This document shows, one piece after another, positions 1-7,069 of a DNA stretch of 64,000 nucleotides. The first letter of the stretch is position 1. Every line of letters begins with the position of its first letter. A program made the position numbers and the translations under genes. The notes under the pieces were generated by a model. It made no database searches. It was given only the letters and a program-made list of their open reading frames with translations, and was not told the DNA's origin. Source of the stretch: CAWHHZ01 sp963829355 (GTDB lineage Bacteria > Acidobacteriota > Thermoanaerobaculia > Gp7-AA8 > JAHWKK01); contig CAWHHZ010000009.1 of the NCBI GenBank assembly GCA_963829355.1, forward strand, positions 124,001-188,000, written 5' to 3'.

Positions 1-852
1 GCCCCGACCGACTCGACCGTGCTGATTCGAGGAGAAAGCGGAACCGGCAAGGAGCTCATCGCACGCGCAATCCACGACAACAGCATGCGACGCTATTTTC
101 CGCTGGTGCCCGTAAACTGCGGCTCCCTGCCGCAGGACATTCTCGAGAGCGAGCTCTTCGGCCACGAACGTGGCGCATTCACCGGAGCGCAGTACCGGCA
201 CAAGGGGAAGATCGAGATGGCGGACAAGGGAACGCTCTTCCTCGACGAGGTCGGCGCCATCCCTCCCCGCATGCAGATCGATCTCCTCAGAGTTCTCGAA
301 ACCAAAGAGGTCACGCGCCTCGGCAGCTCGAAGCCAATCGAGGTCGATTTCCGGATCATCTGCGCGACCAACGAGGATCTGGAGGCCGCCGTTCGGGAGG
401 GACGCTTCCGCGAGGACTTCTACTATCGCATCAACGTCTTCGTCACCCGGCTCCCGCCGCTCCGTGAGCGAACGGGAGACATCCCTCTGCTGGCGGAGCA
501 TTTTCGTGAAAAGTTCTCGCGGCAGATGGATCGCAGGATCACCGGCTTCGAACCCGCGGCGATGGAACTTCTCGAGAGCCACCCATGGCCGGGAAACGTC
601 CGTGAGCTCAGTAACGCAATCGAGCGTGCGATGGTGGTCGGTAAGCCGCCGCACATACGGCCTGCCGATCTTCCGATCTACACGACCCGACCCGACACCG
701 CGGGAGGTGATTCACTCTCGGCGGTCGAGCACCGGCACATCGCGAGCGTTCTCGAGCGGACCGAAGGAAACGTCACTCGTGCAGCGGAGATCCTCGGAGT
801 CGACCGCGTCACCGTGTACAACAAGATCAAAAAGTACGGCCTGCGAAGGTGA
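1..852 (+). CDS. sigma-54-dependent transcriptional activator (NtrC type), 5'-truncated
   Basis: This is the C-terminal part of a bacterial enhancer-binding protein that remodels sigma-54 RNA polymerase by ATP hydrolysis. The reading frame is open from base 1, so the N-terminal sensing domain lies outside the window. Visible are the Walker A motif GESGTGKE, the sigma-54 contact loop GAFTGA, a Walker B segment LFLDEVG, the arginine-finger region and the typical WPGNVREL motif. The protein ends in a Fis-type helix-turn-helix (NVTRAAEILGVDRVTVYNK). A second activator at 54775 lacks a clear Fis domain, so the two are not simple duplicates. The target promoters are not visible here. Confidence 0.93.
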   Translation, partial: APTDSTVLIRGESGTGKELIARAIHDNSMRRYFPLVPVNCGSLPQDILESELFGHERGAFTGAQYRHKGKIEMADKGTLFLDEVGAIPPRMQIDLLRVLETKEVTRLGSSKPIEVDFRIICATNEDLEAAVREGRFREDFYYRINVFVTRLPPLRERTGDIPLLAEHFREKFSRQMDRRITGFEPAAMELLESHPWPGNVRELSNAIERAMVVGKPPHIRPADLPIYTTRPDTAGGDSLSAVEHRHIASVLERTEGNVTRAAEILGVDRVTVYNKIKKYGLRR

Positions 853-878
853 CCGGAACCGGGACGATCGGGTGAGCC

Positions 879-1484
879 ATGTGGAAGAGATCCTCCACAA
901 GCCATCCACAGCCGCACGACACGCTGACACTCGTGCCATTCTATTGTGGCGAGAGAGAGCTTCTGCTCGATTCTCTGGTGCGGGAGATCTCCAACGTGTT
1001 TCATGTGCAGGTGGTGCGACAGGCCCCGACATTCGATCCGGAGGAGGCGTACGACACGAGTCGGGGCCAGTACGACACCCGGGCGCTCATGTCGCGGCTC
1101 CTCGAACAACCCGCGACGACCGAGAAGCTCCTCGCCGTGACCGACGTCGATCTGTTCGTTCCCGTCCTGACCTTCGTGTTCGGCGAGGCGCAGATGGGAG
1201 GCCGTGCGGCCGTAGTCTCGAGCTACAGGCTCGCACCCGAAAAGTACGGACTCCCTCCCGATTCGACTCTGCTGGAGGATCGTCTCATCAAGGAAGCAAT
1301 CCACGAGCTCGGCCACGCATACGGCCTCGCCCATTGCCAGAATATCCGCTGCGTGATGACGAGCTCACCTGCCGTCGAAGGAATCGACCTGAAGAGCTCC
1401 GACTTCTGCGCGGCGTGCGACCGAACCCTTCGTCCCGCGACCATGAAAAAGAAGAGAGGGTTCTTCAGCCGCTGGGCACTGTAG
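879..1484 (+). CDS. amzA: archaemetzincin-type zinc metalloprotease
   Basis: This 201-residue protein carries the extended archaemetzincin zinc motif HELGHAYGLAHC followed by CxxxxCxM and, 16 residues after the Met, CxxC. The three His of HExxHxxGxxH bind the catalytic zinc and the four Cys are expected to bind a structural zinc. Family members are small soluble aminopeptidase-like metzincins, common in archaea and vertebrates and sporadic in bacteria. The N-terminal VPFYCG and the central DVDLFVP segment also fit the family. The ATG at 879 lies 24 bases after the activator's stop, so co-transcription is possible. No signal peptide is seen. Confidence 0.9.
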   Translation: MWKRSSTSHPQPHDTLTLVPFYCGERELLLDSLVREISNVFHVQVVRQAPTFDPEEAYDTSRGQYDTRALMSRLLEQPATTEKLLAVTDVDLFVPVLTFVFGEAQMGGRAAVVSSYRLAPEKYGLPPDSTLLEDRLIKEAIHELGHAYGLAHCQNIRCVMTSSPAVEGIDLKSSDFCAACDRTLRPATMKKKRGFFSRWAL

Positions 1485-1751
1485 CAATCATGCGCCAGGG
1501 CTCCGAGGGAGGTGCGCCGATGTGTGTGAGAACCCGCATCCGTTACGGACGAGACGGCGCCCTCACCTCCGCCGGATTTCATCCAGATCCCGGTACAGAC
1601 GAGCCTCGAGGGCACTTGTTCACGACGCATCAACATTCAGCACCGACTCGTCTACCAGGTTCTCAAAGCGGAGCGAACCATCAAGATCATTCGCATGAGA
1701 TGACCGCCCGCTGGTGATCGATTCGCGTCCCGACTCGCCGCGAGCGTAGCA

Positions 1752-1790
1752 CCGGTTTACAACCGGCCGGGTCGCAGGTTTACAACCTGC
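1752..1790. repeat. two adjacent GGTTTACAACC-centred palindromes
   Basis: CCGGTTTACAACCGG at 1752-1766 and GCAGGTTTACAACCTGC at 1774-1790 are perfect inverted repeats sharing the core GGTTTACAACC. Such intergenic palindromes are usually dispersed REP-like sequences. Only these two copies were noticed in this window. Confidence 0.75.
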
Positions 1791-1809
1791 GTCAAATGGA
1801 CCTGACTTC

Positions 1810-1925
1810 GGTGCCAGATCTTTGATCTCCGGGCTGATTCCACTGACCGTAGATTTTCACACCGAATCAGCGAAAAATCCCACCATTAGTAGATTCGGCA
1901 GAAAAGGAAAGAAAGACCTGGCACC
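1810..1925. repeat. MITE-like element with 14-bp terminal inverted repeats
   Basis: GGTGCCAGATCTTT at 1810-1823 is matched by AAAGACCTGGCACC at 1912-1925, an inverted repeat with one mismatch enclosing about 90 bp of lower GC. It encodes no transposase. It may be a decayed transposable element or a REP-like element; the type is inferred from the structure alone. Confidence 0.5.
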
Positions 1926-2020
1926 ACGGGTACTCTCTCCGACTCGCGCAGGTTCCCGCCCTCAGCAGTACTGCTCCGAAGCAGACTGTCACGAATTGGC
2001 CTGACACCGGCGAGGTTGAC

Positions 2021-2218
2021 TCAGAATCTTTTGTCGATTCCTGCCTGCCTGAGAACTGCATTCGCGGTGTGCCGGGACTTGATCTTGCCATCCAGCACGA
2101 ATCGTCGGTCCGTCAGCGGGCTGTACCAGATCTCGTGATCTCCTTTTCCCTGGCGATCGAGCCGGCAACCGCTTTGAAGAAGGATCTTCCTGAGCTCGGG
2201 AGTAAAGGAGGCGGGCAT
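2021..2218 (-). CDS. hicA: HicA-family toxin of a type II toxin-antitoxin pair
   Basis: This 65-residue basic protein has the HicA/YcfA pattern: an N-terminal helix (TPELRKILLQSG), the GKGDHEIW segment containing the catalytic His expected of these mRNA interferases, and a C-terminal KIKSRHTANAVLRQAGI helix. The start ATG overlaps the hicB stop (TGATG at 2216-2220), so translation is coupled. A longer in-frame extension upstream lies inside hicB and is not credible. Family HicA proteins cleave mRNA during stress; that role is inferred. Confidence 0.85.
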   Translation of the reverse strand: MPASFTPELRKILLQSGCRLDRQGKGDHEIWYSPLTDRRFVLDGKIKSRHTANAVLRQAGIDKRF

Positions 2219-2460
2219 CAGGAGGCGACAGTCACCATCTCGTGGCGGTGCCCGGTGAGCTCGAAGCTGATCCGACCTGGGGCGCCCTCCGACAGGAGAC
2301 CGTTTGCATCGAGCAGCTCCGGAATCATGACATGCAGTTTCCTGGTCAGCTCTTCGAGAGTTCGCGCCTCGGTGGCCAGTCCGGGAACGTCCTCGCTCGT
2401 CCCCACCCAGACACCGGCTTCCGCGTCCCACACCGCGTCCACATGGTAGTGCTTTCCCAT
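2218..2460 (-). CDS. hicB: HicB/DUF1902-type antitoxin
   Basis: This small acidic protein of about 80 residues has the partial RNase H-like HicB fold signature (YHVDAVWDAEAGVWVG, then a VPGLATEA segment and a MIPELLDANGLL helix). It should bind and neutralise the HicA encoded directly downstream and repress the pair. No separate ribbon-helix-helix or HTH is visible, which is normal for the DUF1902 subgroup. The start is uncertain. ATG at 2460 matches the family N-terminus but its AGAGGT is too close for a standard ribosome site; ATGs at 2478 and 2511 are alternatives. The order antitoxin-toxin is the reverse of classical hicAB. Confidence 0.78.
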   Translation of the reverse strand: MGKHYHVDAVWDAEAGVWVGTSEDVPGLATEARTLEELTRKLHVMIPELLDANGLLSEGAPGRISFELTGHRHEMVTVAS

Positions 2461-2680
2461 ACCTCTGAAGAATAGCATGGCGAGTGCCGACGCCCCGTAC
2501 TTCGATCGCATGGAGACGTCGATTGGACAGACGTGGACACAAAAGTCGGATTTCCGTGCATTTCCAGAGTGAAATTGATGTCACAGGTTGTGATCTTGAA
2601 ATCTGTCGCCCCTGCCGGGGCTCGCGTGGGTTTGGGGTGATTCGGGACCCGGGGGCTGCGCTCGTTCCTCGCTTGCCCCC

Positions 2681-2781
2681 GGCTACTCTCTGCCGCCCCT
2701 TCGGGGCTGAGGCTCTGGCGCTCCGATCATCCTTTTCTGGCTTGCCGCGGCTACTCTCTGCCGCCCCTTCGGGGCTGAGGC
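2681..2781. repeat. two direct copies of a 33-bp repeat
   Basis: An identical 33-bp unit occupies 2681-2713 and 2749-2781 (period 68 bp). Each begins GGCTACTCTCTGCCG and contains the small hairpin GCCCCTTCGGGGC. It lies in the gap between hicB and the methyltransferase gene. It looks like a non-coding intergenic repeat. Confidence 0.8.
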
Positions 2782-2794
2782 ACGGACGATCTGC

Positions 2795-3448
2795 TCACTC
2801 TTTCCTTCGGAGAACCCAGGTGGTCATGCATCGGAGGTTCTGGACGACTGTCGTTTTGAGCGGGTCGACGAGCGCGCCGCTGAGCTCTTCGGTGAGTGAC
2901 ATCAGTAGCGGTTCGTCGACGAGAAAGCGCTCCGTCCCATCGGGGACTCGGAACCTCCTGCCCTCGATCCGCTCGAATCGCTCCTGCTCCATGCCGATGG
3001 TCGATGCGAGTCTGCAGAAGAAGAGGCCGTTCGGCCGGAGGAGACGCCAGCTCCCGTTCAACATTGCGCGGAACTGAGTTTCGTCTCGAGCGAAGTGGAG
3101 TACCGCGCTGCTGATGACGACGTCTGCCCATCCGTCGGGGAAGCTGCACTGCTCGATCGGCTCGTTTCGAAAGTTCTCCGGATCAATCGAGGGGGCGAGC
3201 CTGGCGGCGAGACGCCGGACCTTCTCGATCGAGCCAGGATTAGAATCGACTCCGGCGACCTCGTACCCGGATCGCAGAAACCAGTGGAGATTTCTACCCG
3301 CGCCGCATCCAGCGTCGAAGATGCGCATGCCGGGACGGATGCGGGCTCTCATGATCTGGTCGAGCAGGTAGATGTCGATCCCGCCGAGGATCGATTCGAG
3401 ATCGGGGGAGGTGGGGGTTTCCGGATGCGGGGTGGACATTGCCGGCAT
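2795..3448 (-). CDS. class I SAM-dependent methyltransferase
   Basis: This 217-residue soluble protein has a Rossmann-type methyltransferase fold. It contains SAM-binding motif I (IFDAGCGAGRN), an acidic residue after strand 2 (VAGVDSNPGS), and motif IV/post-motif segments (WADVVISSAVLHFA, LLRPNGLFFCRLAS). The substrate cannot be read from the sequence. It stands alone, with terminator-like hairpins upstream separating it from tetR. ATG at 3439 is an alternative start; neither start has a clear ribosome site. Confidence 0.85.
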   Translation of the reverse strand: MPAMSTPHPETPTSPDLESILGGIDIYLLDQIMRARIRPGMRIFDAGCGAGRNLHWFLRSGYEVAGVDSNPGSIEKVRRLAARLAPSIDPENFRNEPIEQCSFPDGWADVVISSAVLHFARDETQFRAMLNGSWRLLRPNGLFFCRLASTIGMEQERFERIEGRRFRVPDGTERFLVDEPLLMSLTEELSGALVDPLKTTVVQNLRCMTTWVLRRKE

Positions 3449-3483
3449 TATGGCAGGTGAGGGTTGTGGGAGGTTGAAGCTTT

Positions 3484-3527
3484 CAGGCGGGCTGGAGCCC
3501 GCCTGGAGTCGGGCCTGGAGACCCGAC
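3484..3527. terminator. two consecutive hairpins downstream of tetR
   Basis: CAGGCGGGC-TGGA-GCCCGCCTG (3484-3505) and GTCGGG-N8-CCCGAC (3508-3527) are strong stem-loops between the tetR stop and the methyltransferase start. There is no long U-tract. They could end the cupin-tetR transcript or be intergenic repeats. Confidence 0.5.
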
Positions 3528-3564
3528 CCCCCTGAACGGCTCTTTCATCAGGAGGGAAGGACGC

Positions 3565-4140
3565 TTACAGGGACTCAAAATAGAAATCGAGCATCGCACT
3601 CAAAGGTGCAGGACTCCCACATAGGCGGCTCCGGAGCGCGGCACCTTCCCAGCAGTTGACCAGCAGGGCAGCCATGGCCTGAGCGTCCCTGTTCGGAGGA
3701 AGACTGCCCGACTCCTGCGCTCTCCGGAGGCATCCGGCGATTCTGTCCGCGATCGAGGAGAAACACTCCTCTATCTTGTGCCGAAAGACCTCGTTTACTC
3801 CGGACAATTCCTGGCCCAGACCACCCAGAAGGCAACCCATGTACCCCTGTTCACGGTACTTCTGTTCGGTCAACTCAAAGAACCGCCTCACGCGATCGAG
3901 CGGAGGGAGAGCTTCGTCCTGGAGGCAGGCGTCAAGTCCAGCATGGACTTCGTGCATGTAAGCCTCGATCACCTGCAACGCAAACTCCTGCTTGTCGCTG
4001 AAGTGATGATAGAAGGAGCCTTTGGGGATTCCGGTTTCCGAAAGAAGTAGCTGAATGCCTAGATCGTTGTAGCCATGCTGGAGAAGAAGGGAGAGCCCCG
4101 ACTCCAGCAGCCGTTGCTTTGTTCTGTGAACGACAGTCAT
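3565..4140 (-). CDS. TetR/AcrR-family transcriptional repressor
   Basis: This 191-residue regulator has an N-terminal TetR helix-turn-helix (residues about 5-55, with the recognition region ETGIPKGSFYHHFSDKQEF) and an all-helical C-terminal ligand domain. Several Cys are present (for example GYMGCLLGG), as in thiol-reactive members, but that role is only inferred. ATG at 4140 is preferred over an upstream ATG at 4170 that would lie inside the preceding cupin gene. The cupin gene ends 10 bases upstream, so the two are co-transcribed, and the palindrome at 4555-4574 is the likely operator for autoregulation. Confidence 0.9.
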   Translation of the reverse strand: MTVVHRTKQRLLESGLSLLLQHGYNDLGIQLLLSETGIPKGSFYHHFSDKQEFALQVIEAYMHEVHAGLDACLQDEALPPLDRVRRFFELTEQKYREQGYMGCLLGGLGQELSGVNEVFRHKIEECFSSIADRIAGCLRRAQESGSLPPNRDAQAMAALLVNCWEGAALRSRLCGSPAPLSAMLDFYFESL

Positions 4141-4150
4141 GCCACCTGCT

Positions 4151-4537
4151 CTACTCTGCGACCTTTGCAATCATGTGGTCGATGACGTGGGCATGAGAAG
4201 CTTCCGGGCTGAACATGATGATTTCTGCATCCGCTTCGACACGCACGTTGTGCCCTGCGGGCCAGTAGAACAGGTCGTTTGCATTCACCGTCTCCTGCAC
4301 GCCTGAGCCATCCGTCGTGATCAGCCGGCCTTTGATGACGAATCCCATGTGGGGACATTGACAGAGATCATTCTCCAGCCCCTGAAACAAGGGCGCCGTG
4401 TCGACTCCCTCGGACAGGCTGAAGTACTCCCCGCTGATCGCGAGATCGCCAGCCCTTCCAAAACCCATCTGCTGCCGGAGCACAGCACCCGGAATCTCCA
4501 TCTTCACATCGATGTCATCCTTCGAAATTCGCATCAT
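4151..4537 (-). CDS. small cupin-domain protein
   Basis: This 128-residue single-domain protein has a predicted beta-barrel cupin fold. Segments CPHMGFVIKGRL and NDLFYWPAGHNVRVEADAE correspond to the two conserved cupin motifs, with His in the first and a PAGH His in the second as possible metal ligands. It is the first gene of a two-gene unit with tetR and starts just after a palindromic operator. The AAAGGA four bases before ATG 4537 supports the start. Substrate or ligand is unknown. The arrangement suggests a stress- or ligand-responsive enzyme controlled by its own TetR partner. Confidence 0.75.
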   Translation of the reverse strand: MMRISKDDIDVKMEIPGAVLRQQMGFGRAGDLAISGEYFSLSEGVDTAPLFQGLENDLCQCPHMGFVIKGRLITTDGSGVQETVNANDLFYWPAGHNVRVEADAEIIMFSPEASHAHVIDHMIAKVAE

Positions 4538-4554
4538 GCATTCCTTTCATCGAT

Positions 4555-4574
4555 ACTAGACTGATCGGTCTAGT
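4555..4574. promoter_or_regulatory. palindromic operator for the TetR-type repressor
   Basis: ACTAGACTGATCGGTCTAGT pairs in 9 of 10 positions about its centre and lies 17 bases upstream of the cupin start codon, covering the expected promoter or early transcript. Near-perfect 16-20-bp palindromes of this type are typical TetR-family operators. Assignment to the tetR gene at 3565-4140 rests on proximity. Confidence 0.75.
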
Positions 4575-4644
4575 CCAGGCCATTGTACATCTCCGGGGGA
4601 CGATGTCAATCAGCAGTAGCGGGGACGTCCATAGGTCCGGATCG

Positions 4645-5121
4645 TCAATCGTCGTCCTCGTGATCGCCAGTGACTGCTCCCTGTGCCGCTCCGAGCTCGG
4701 GGCCGTGGCGGATCTCTCCTCCCAGCTTCGCGGTCCAGCCGATCATGCCGGCGGCGATGAGCGTGAGCAGGAGCATCAGCGCCATGACGGGTCGTTCCAT
4801 CGCGGGGCGCCGTGTCAGAAACAGGGCGCCGAGCGCGAGCACGCCCATGATCTCGAGGGCGATGAAACTGAGCTCCGCCATCTCCTCGTGCTCCTTCATG
4901 GCCGACTCCGAGGCGCCGAGTCGATCGAGTGTCTCTTCGGTATCTTCGCCCGACAGGTAGACGGGAATCGCGAGAGCGGCGGAGACAATGATGATGCCCA
5001 GCGACGTGATCCGGAGATCGCGGCTCCTGGTGAACAGTGCGATCGGGAGCAGTATGAGTGCGAACAGCAGACCCGCCACTGGGAGGTGGTTGAGTGCGAG
5101 ATGGAGTTGAGCTGGTGTCAT
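4645..5121 (-). CDS. four-helix membrane protein, DUF2231-like
   Basis: This 158-residue protein has four hydrophobic segments (about residues 10-30, 37-57, 82-103 and 112-130) and an acidic, His-containing C-terminus. The N-terminal HLALNHLPVAG, with His near the first helix, recalls DUF2231 membrane proteins, some of which are suspected haem or redox components; this assignment is tentative. It is the last gene in a minus-strand row after the TlpA-like thioredoxin gene, with a gap of about 100 bp. No function can be assigned. Confidence 0.65.
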   Translation of the reverse strand: MTPAQLHLALNHLPVAGLLFALILLPIALFTRSRDLRITSLGIIIVSAALAIPVYLSGEDTEETLDRLGASESAMKEHEEMAELSFIALEIMGVLALGALFLTRRPAMERPVMALMLLLTLIAAGMIGWTAKLGGEIRHGPELGAAQGAVTGDHEDDD

Positions 5122-5223
5122 TCGTATGCTCCTGTCGAGTCGTTTTGACCGGCCGGGGGCGGCGGTTCGGCATCCCGTCTTTCAGTTGACGGGACGAGCC
5201 GGCGCCCGGTTCGTGCCGAACAT

Positions 5224-5673
5224 TCAGTGCAATGCGTCGTCGATGAATGCGACGAGGGCGTTCCAGTCCTCGTCGGCCGAGCCGACGTGCTGGTAGACGA
5301 TCTTTCCATCGGGGCCGAGGACGAACGTCGCCGGCATGCCCCCGGGCTGGTAGTGCCGGGCAATGGTGTGTGTCTGGTCCCACAGCACCGGCAAGGTCAG
5401 CTCGAGGCGCTCGACCAGCGCATCCCGACCCTTCTTCTCATCGTCCACCGAGACGACGATCACGCGAACGTCTGGATGATGGTCTGCGAACGCCTGCAGT
5501 TTCGGAAGCACCTTCCAGCAGGGCCGGCACCACGAGGCTGCAAAATCGATCACCGTGTAGCCGTCCGACGCACCCTTCCAGACATGAGTCTTCCCATTCT
5601 GATCGACGGCCTCCTGTCCCATGAGTGCTCCCGCAGACATCAGTAACGCCAGCGCCAGGGTCATCACTCTCAT
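5224..5673 (-). CDS. TlpA-like exported thioredoxin-fold protein
   Basis: This protein of about 149 residues has an N-terminal signal sequence and a thioredoxin fold with the redox motif WCRPC in FAASWCRPCWKVLP and the cis-Pro segment GGMPATFVLG. Such TlpA/ResA-like proteins reduce or exchange disulfides in the periplasm. The start at 5673 overlaps the stop of the DUF3570 gene (TGATG), which argues for it over the ATG at 5685. It belongs to a conserved-looking group with ApbE, DUF4266 and DUF3570. A role as thiol donor for the Cys-tailed DUF4266 lipoprotein is plausible but inferred. Confidence 0.87.
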   Translation of the reverse strand: MRVMTLALALLMSAGALMGQEAVDQNGKTHVWKGASDGYTVIDFAASWCRPCWKVLPKLQAFADHHPDVRVIVVSVDDEKKGRDALVERLELTLPVLWDQTHTIARHYQPGGMPATFVLGPDGKIVYQHVGSADEDWNALVAFIDDALH

Positions 5674-6860
5674 CAGAACGTCCACCCGAACCCAAATGAC
5701 GTGGTGAACGCCTGCAGCCCGTCATCACGATCGTAGAACGTGCCTCGCACCTCGAACCTGTCGAGATCGAGGAACCAGTCCTGCCTCGGGAGCGACGTCA
5801 CGGTCCAACCGAGACCGAACTTCTGGGATGTGGTTTCGCCGAGGTCCCAGTCGGAGGTCATGTACGGCTCGTCGCCCGCGAATGTGCCTGGCAGTCCGAA
5901 GTAGTCTGCGGCGGTCTGGGTGTGGTACCGGATGATCGGGTAGACCCACATGGCCCGTTCTCCCGGCAGCCGGAAGTGCGTCTCGAGCTCGACTGAGTGA
6001 GCCGTGATGCCCCAGTCGTCGTCGTAGTACCGGTAGCTCACACGCTGCACGATCGAATTGCTGAAGGCATGATTCACCCGGAAGGAGATCGATTGCCGGT
6101 CCCGGCTGCCGGGTAGCGATTCAACGATGTGCACACCGCCGGGATACATGTCGTCCGGACTCAGGATCACTTCATGAAACGGTGTCGACAGATACCCCTC
6201 CTGCTGACTGAAAAAGAGCTCGATCACGCCGGTTGTGCTCTTCGAGAGCGTCTGCGAAAGAGAGAGGTACAGGTCGCTCGTGGTCCTGTCTCCCTTCCCC
6301 TGCATCCGCGGCCGGCCCGGGCCACGACTTCCATGCCCATCGATACCGACGAGATCGATCGCGTCATCGTAACGACGCACAGCCGCCGTGACGGCCGTGT
6401 TGGCGTCGTTCATCTCCATGCTCCAGTCCAGACCATAGGAGACGGACTCGTAGTCGTACTCGGTTGCGGCACCGAGTGTCAGGCCGAGCGTCTGGTTTCC
6501 AAACTTCCTCTCCGCATGAAGATTGCCGAACGTTCTCGTGTCACTGGCAGGGATGCTCGCGCTGCTCAGCTCCATCTGGATGTTTCCGATCGATGCGGAC
6601 GACATCTGATCGATTCCGAGGTCGGCCGAGAACGTCCAGGCATCACTGGCTCTCCATCCGAGCTTCAAGACGGGCGAGATCACCTGCAGGTTCTCGGTGC
6701 CGATGCCACCGGTGACCGGAGAGTGATCGCCATCCTGGTCGTAGTAGCTGACGAGGATGTCGACATCGAGGGATCCCTCCTCGATCGTCTGCGCCACCAG
6801 CCCGGCTGCCGGAGTGAGCGACAACAGGAGAATGCAGAACCGAATCGAGCTCAACTGCAT
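5673..6860 (-). CDS. DUF3570-type outer-membrane beta-barrel protein
   Basis: This 395-residue protein has a signal peptide (about residues 1-24, ending near GLVAQ) and alternating amphipathic strands with many aromatic residues. It ends in a terminal Phe (FGFGWTF), the usual outer-membrane insertion signal. Its size and position after a DUF4266 gene identify it as a DUF3570 protein. The start at ATG 6860 overlaps the DUF4266 stop by 10 bases; the upstream extension of the frame is low-complexity Arg-rich sequence from the overlapping gene. The cargo or partner is not known. Confidence 0.85.
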   Translation of the reverse strand: MQLSSIRFCILLLSLTPAAGLVAQTIEEGSLDVDILVSYYDQDGDHSPVTGGIGTENLQVISPVLKLGWRASDAWTFSADLGIDQMSSASIGNIQMELSSASIPASDTRTFGNLHAERKFGNQTLGLTLGAATEYDYESVSYGLDWSMEMNDANTAVTAAVRRYDDAIDLVGIDGHGSRGPGRPRMQGKGDRTTSDLYLSLSQTLSKSTTGVIELFFSQQEGYLSTPFHEVILSPDDMYPGGVHIVESLPGSRDRQSISFRVNHAFSNSIVQRVSYRYYDDDWGITAHSVELETHFRLPGERAMWVYPIIRYHTQTAADYFGLPGTFAGDEPYMTSDWDLGETTSQKFGLGWTVTSLPRQDWFLDLDRFEVRGTFYDRDDGLQAFTTSFGFGWTF

Positions 6861-7069
6861 CCGCAACCTCCGGCGGACTTCCCGCCGCTCCCGCCGATCG
6901 CCCCTTCGCGGTACGTCTCGGCGTTCCGCTCGAACCGGTGCGTGGCGCTGTCGTCGAGCTGCATCGGCTCGAGACTCAATGTCCCCCGCTCCCAGGGATG
7001 AACCGTCGTGCACCCTGACAAGCTCAGGGCTGCTCCCATCAGCAATACCAGCGCTGCAGCTCTCTTCAT
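6851..7069 (-). CDS. DUF4266 small lipoprotein with C-terminal GGCGC tail
   Basis: This 72-residue protein has a lipoprotein signal (LSLSGC lipobox, Cys about 19), the family HPWERG segment after the lipidated Cys, and a Gly-rich end finishing GGCGCS. The two Cys at the extreme C-terminus are the hallmark of DUF4266. The ATG overlaps the apbE stop by 4 bases (ATGA) and the gene overlaps the DUF3570 start, so the three are translationally coupled. Function is unknown. The tail could bind metal, exchange thiols with the TlpA-like protein, or be a modification site. DDSATH loosely recalls an ApbE flavinylation motif but is not a full match. Confidence 0.85.
   Translation of the reverse strand: MKRAAALVLLMGAALSLSGCTTVHPWERGTLSLEPMQLDDSATHRFERNAETYREGAIGGSGGKSAGGCGCS

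Larger units (their letters stand above)
1485..2020. other. 536-bp region without a recognisable gene
   Basis: No open frame here has coding character or a recognisable product. A 60-codon frame at 1822-2004 has no family resemblance. The region holds a pair of short palindromes near 1752-1790 and an inverted-repeat element at 1810-1925. Base composition drops towards A+T in the latter, unlike the flanking genes. Confidence 0.6.

Noticed and set aside
170..1717. Open frame of 515 codons on the plus strand over the activator and archaemetzincin genes
   Set aside because: It is Arg/Ser-rich shadow sequence in another frame of two genes with clear motifs.
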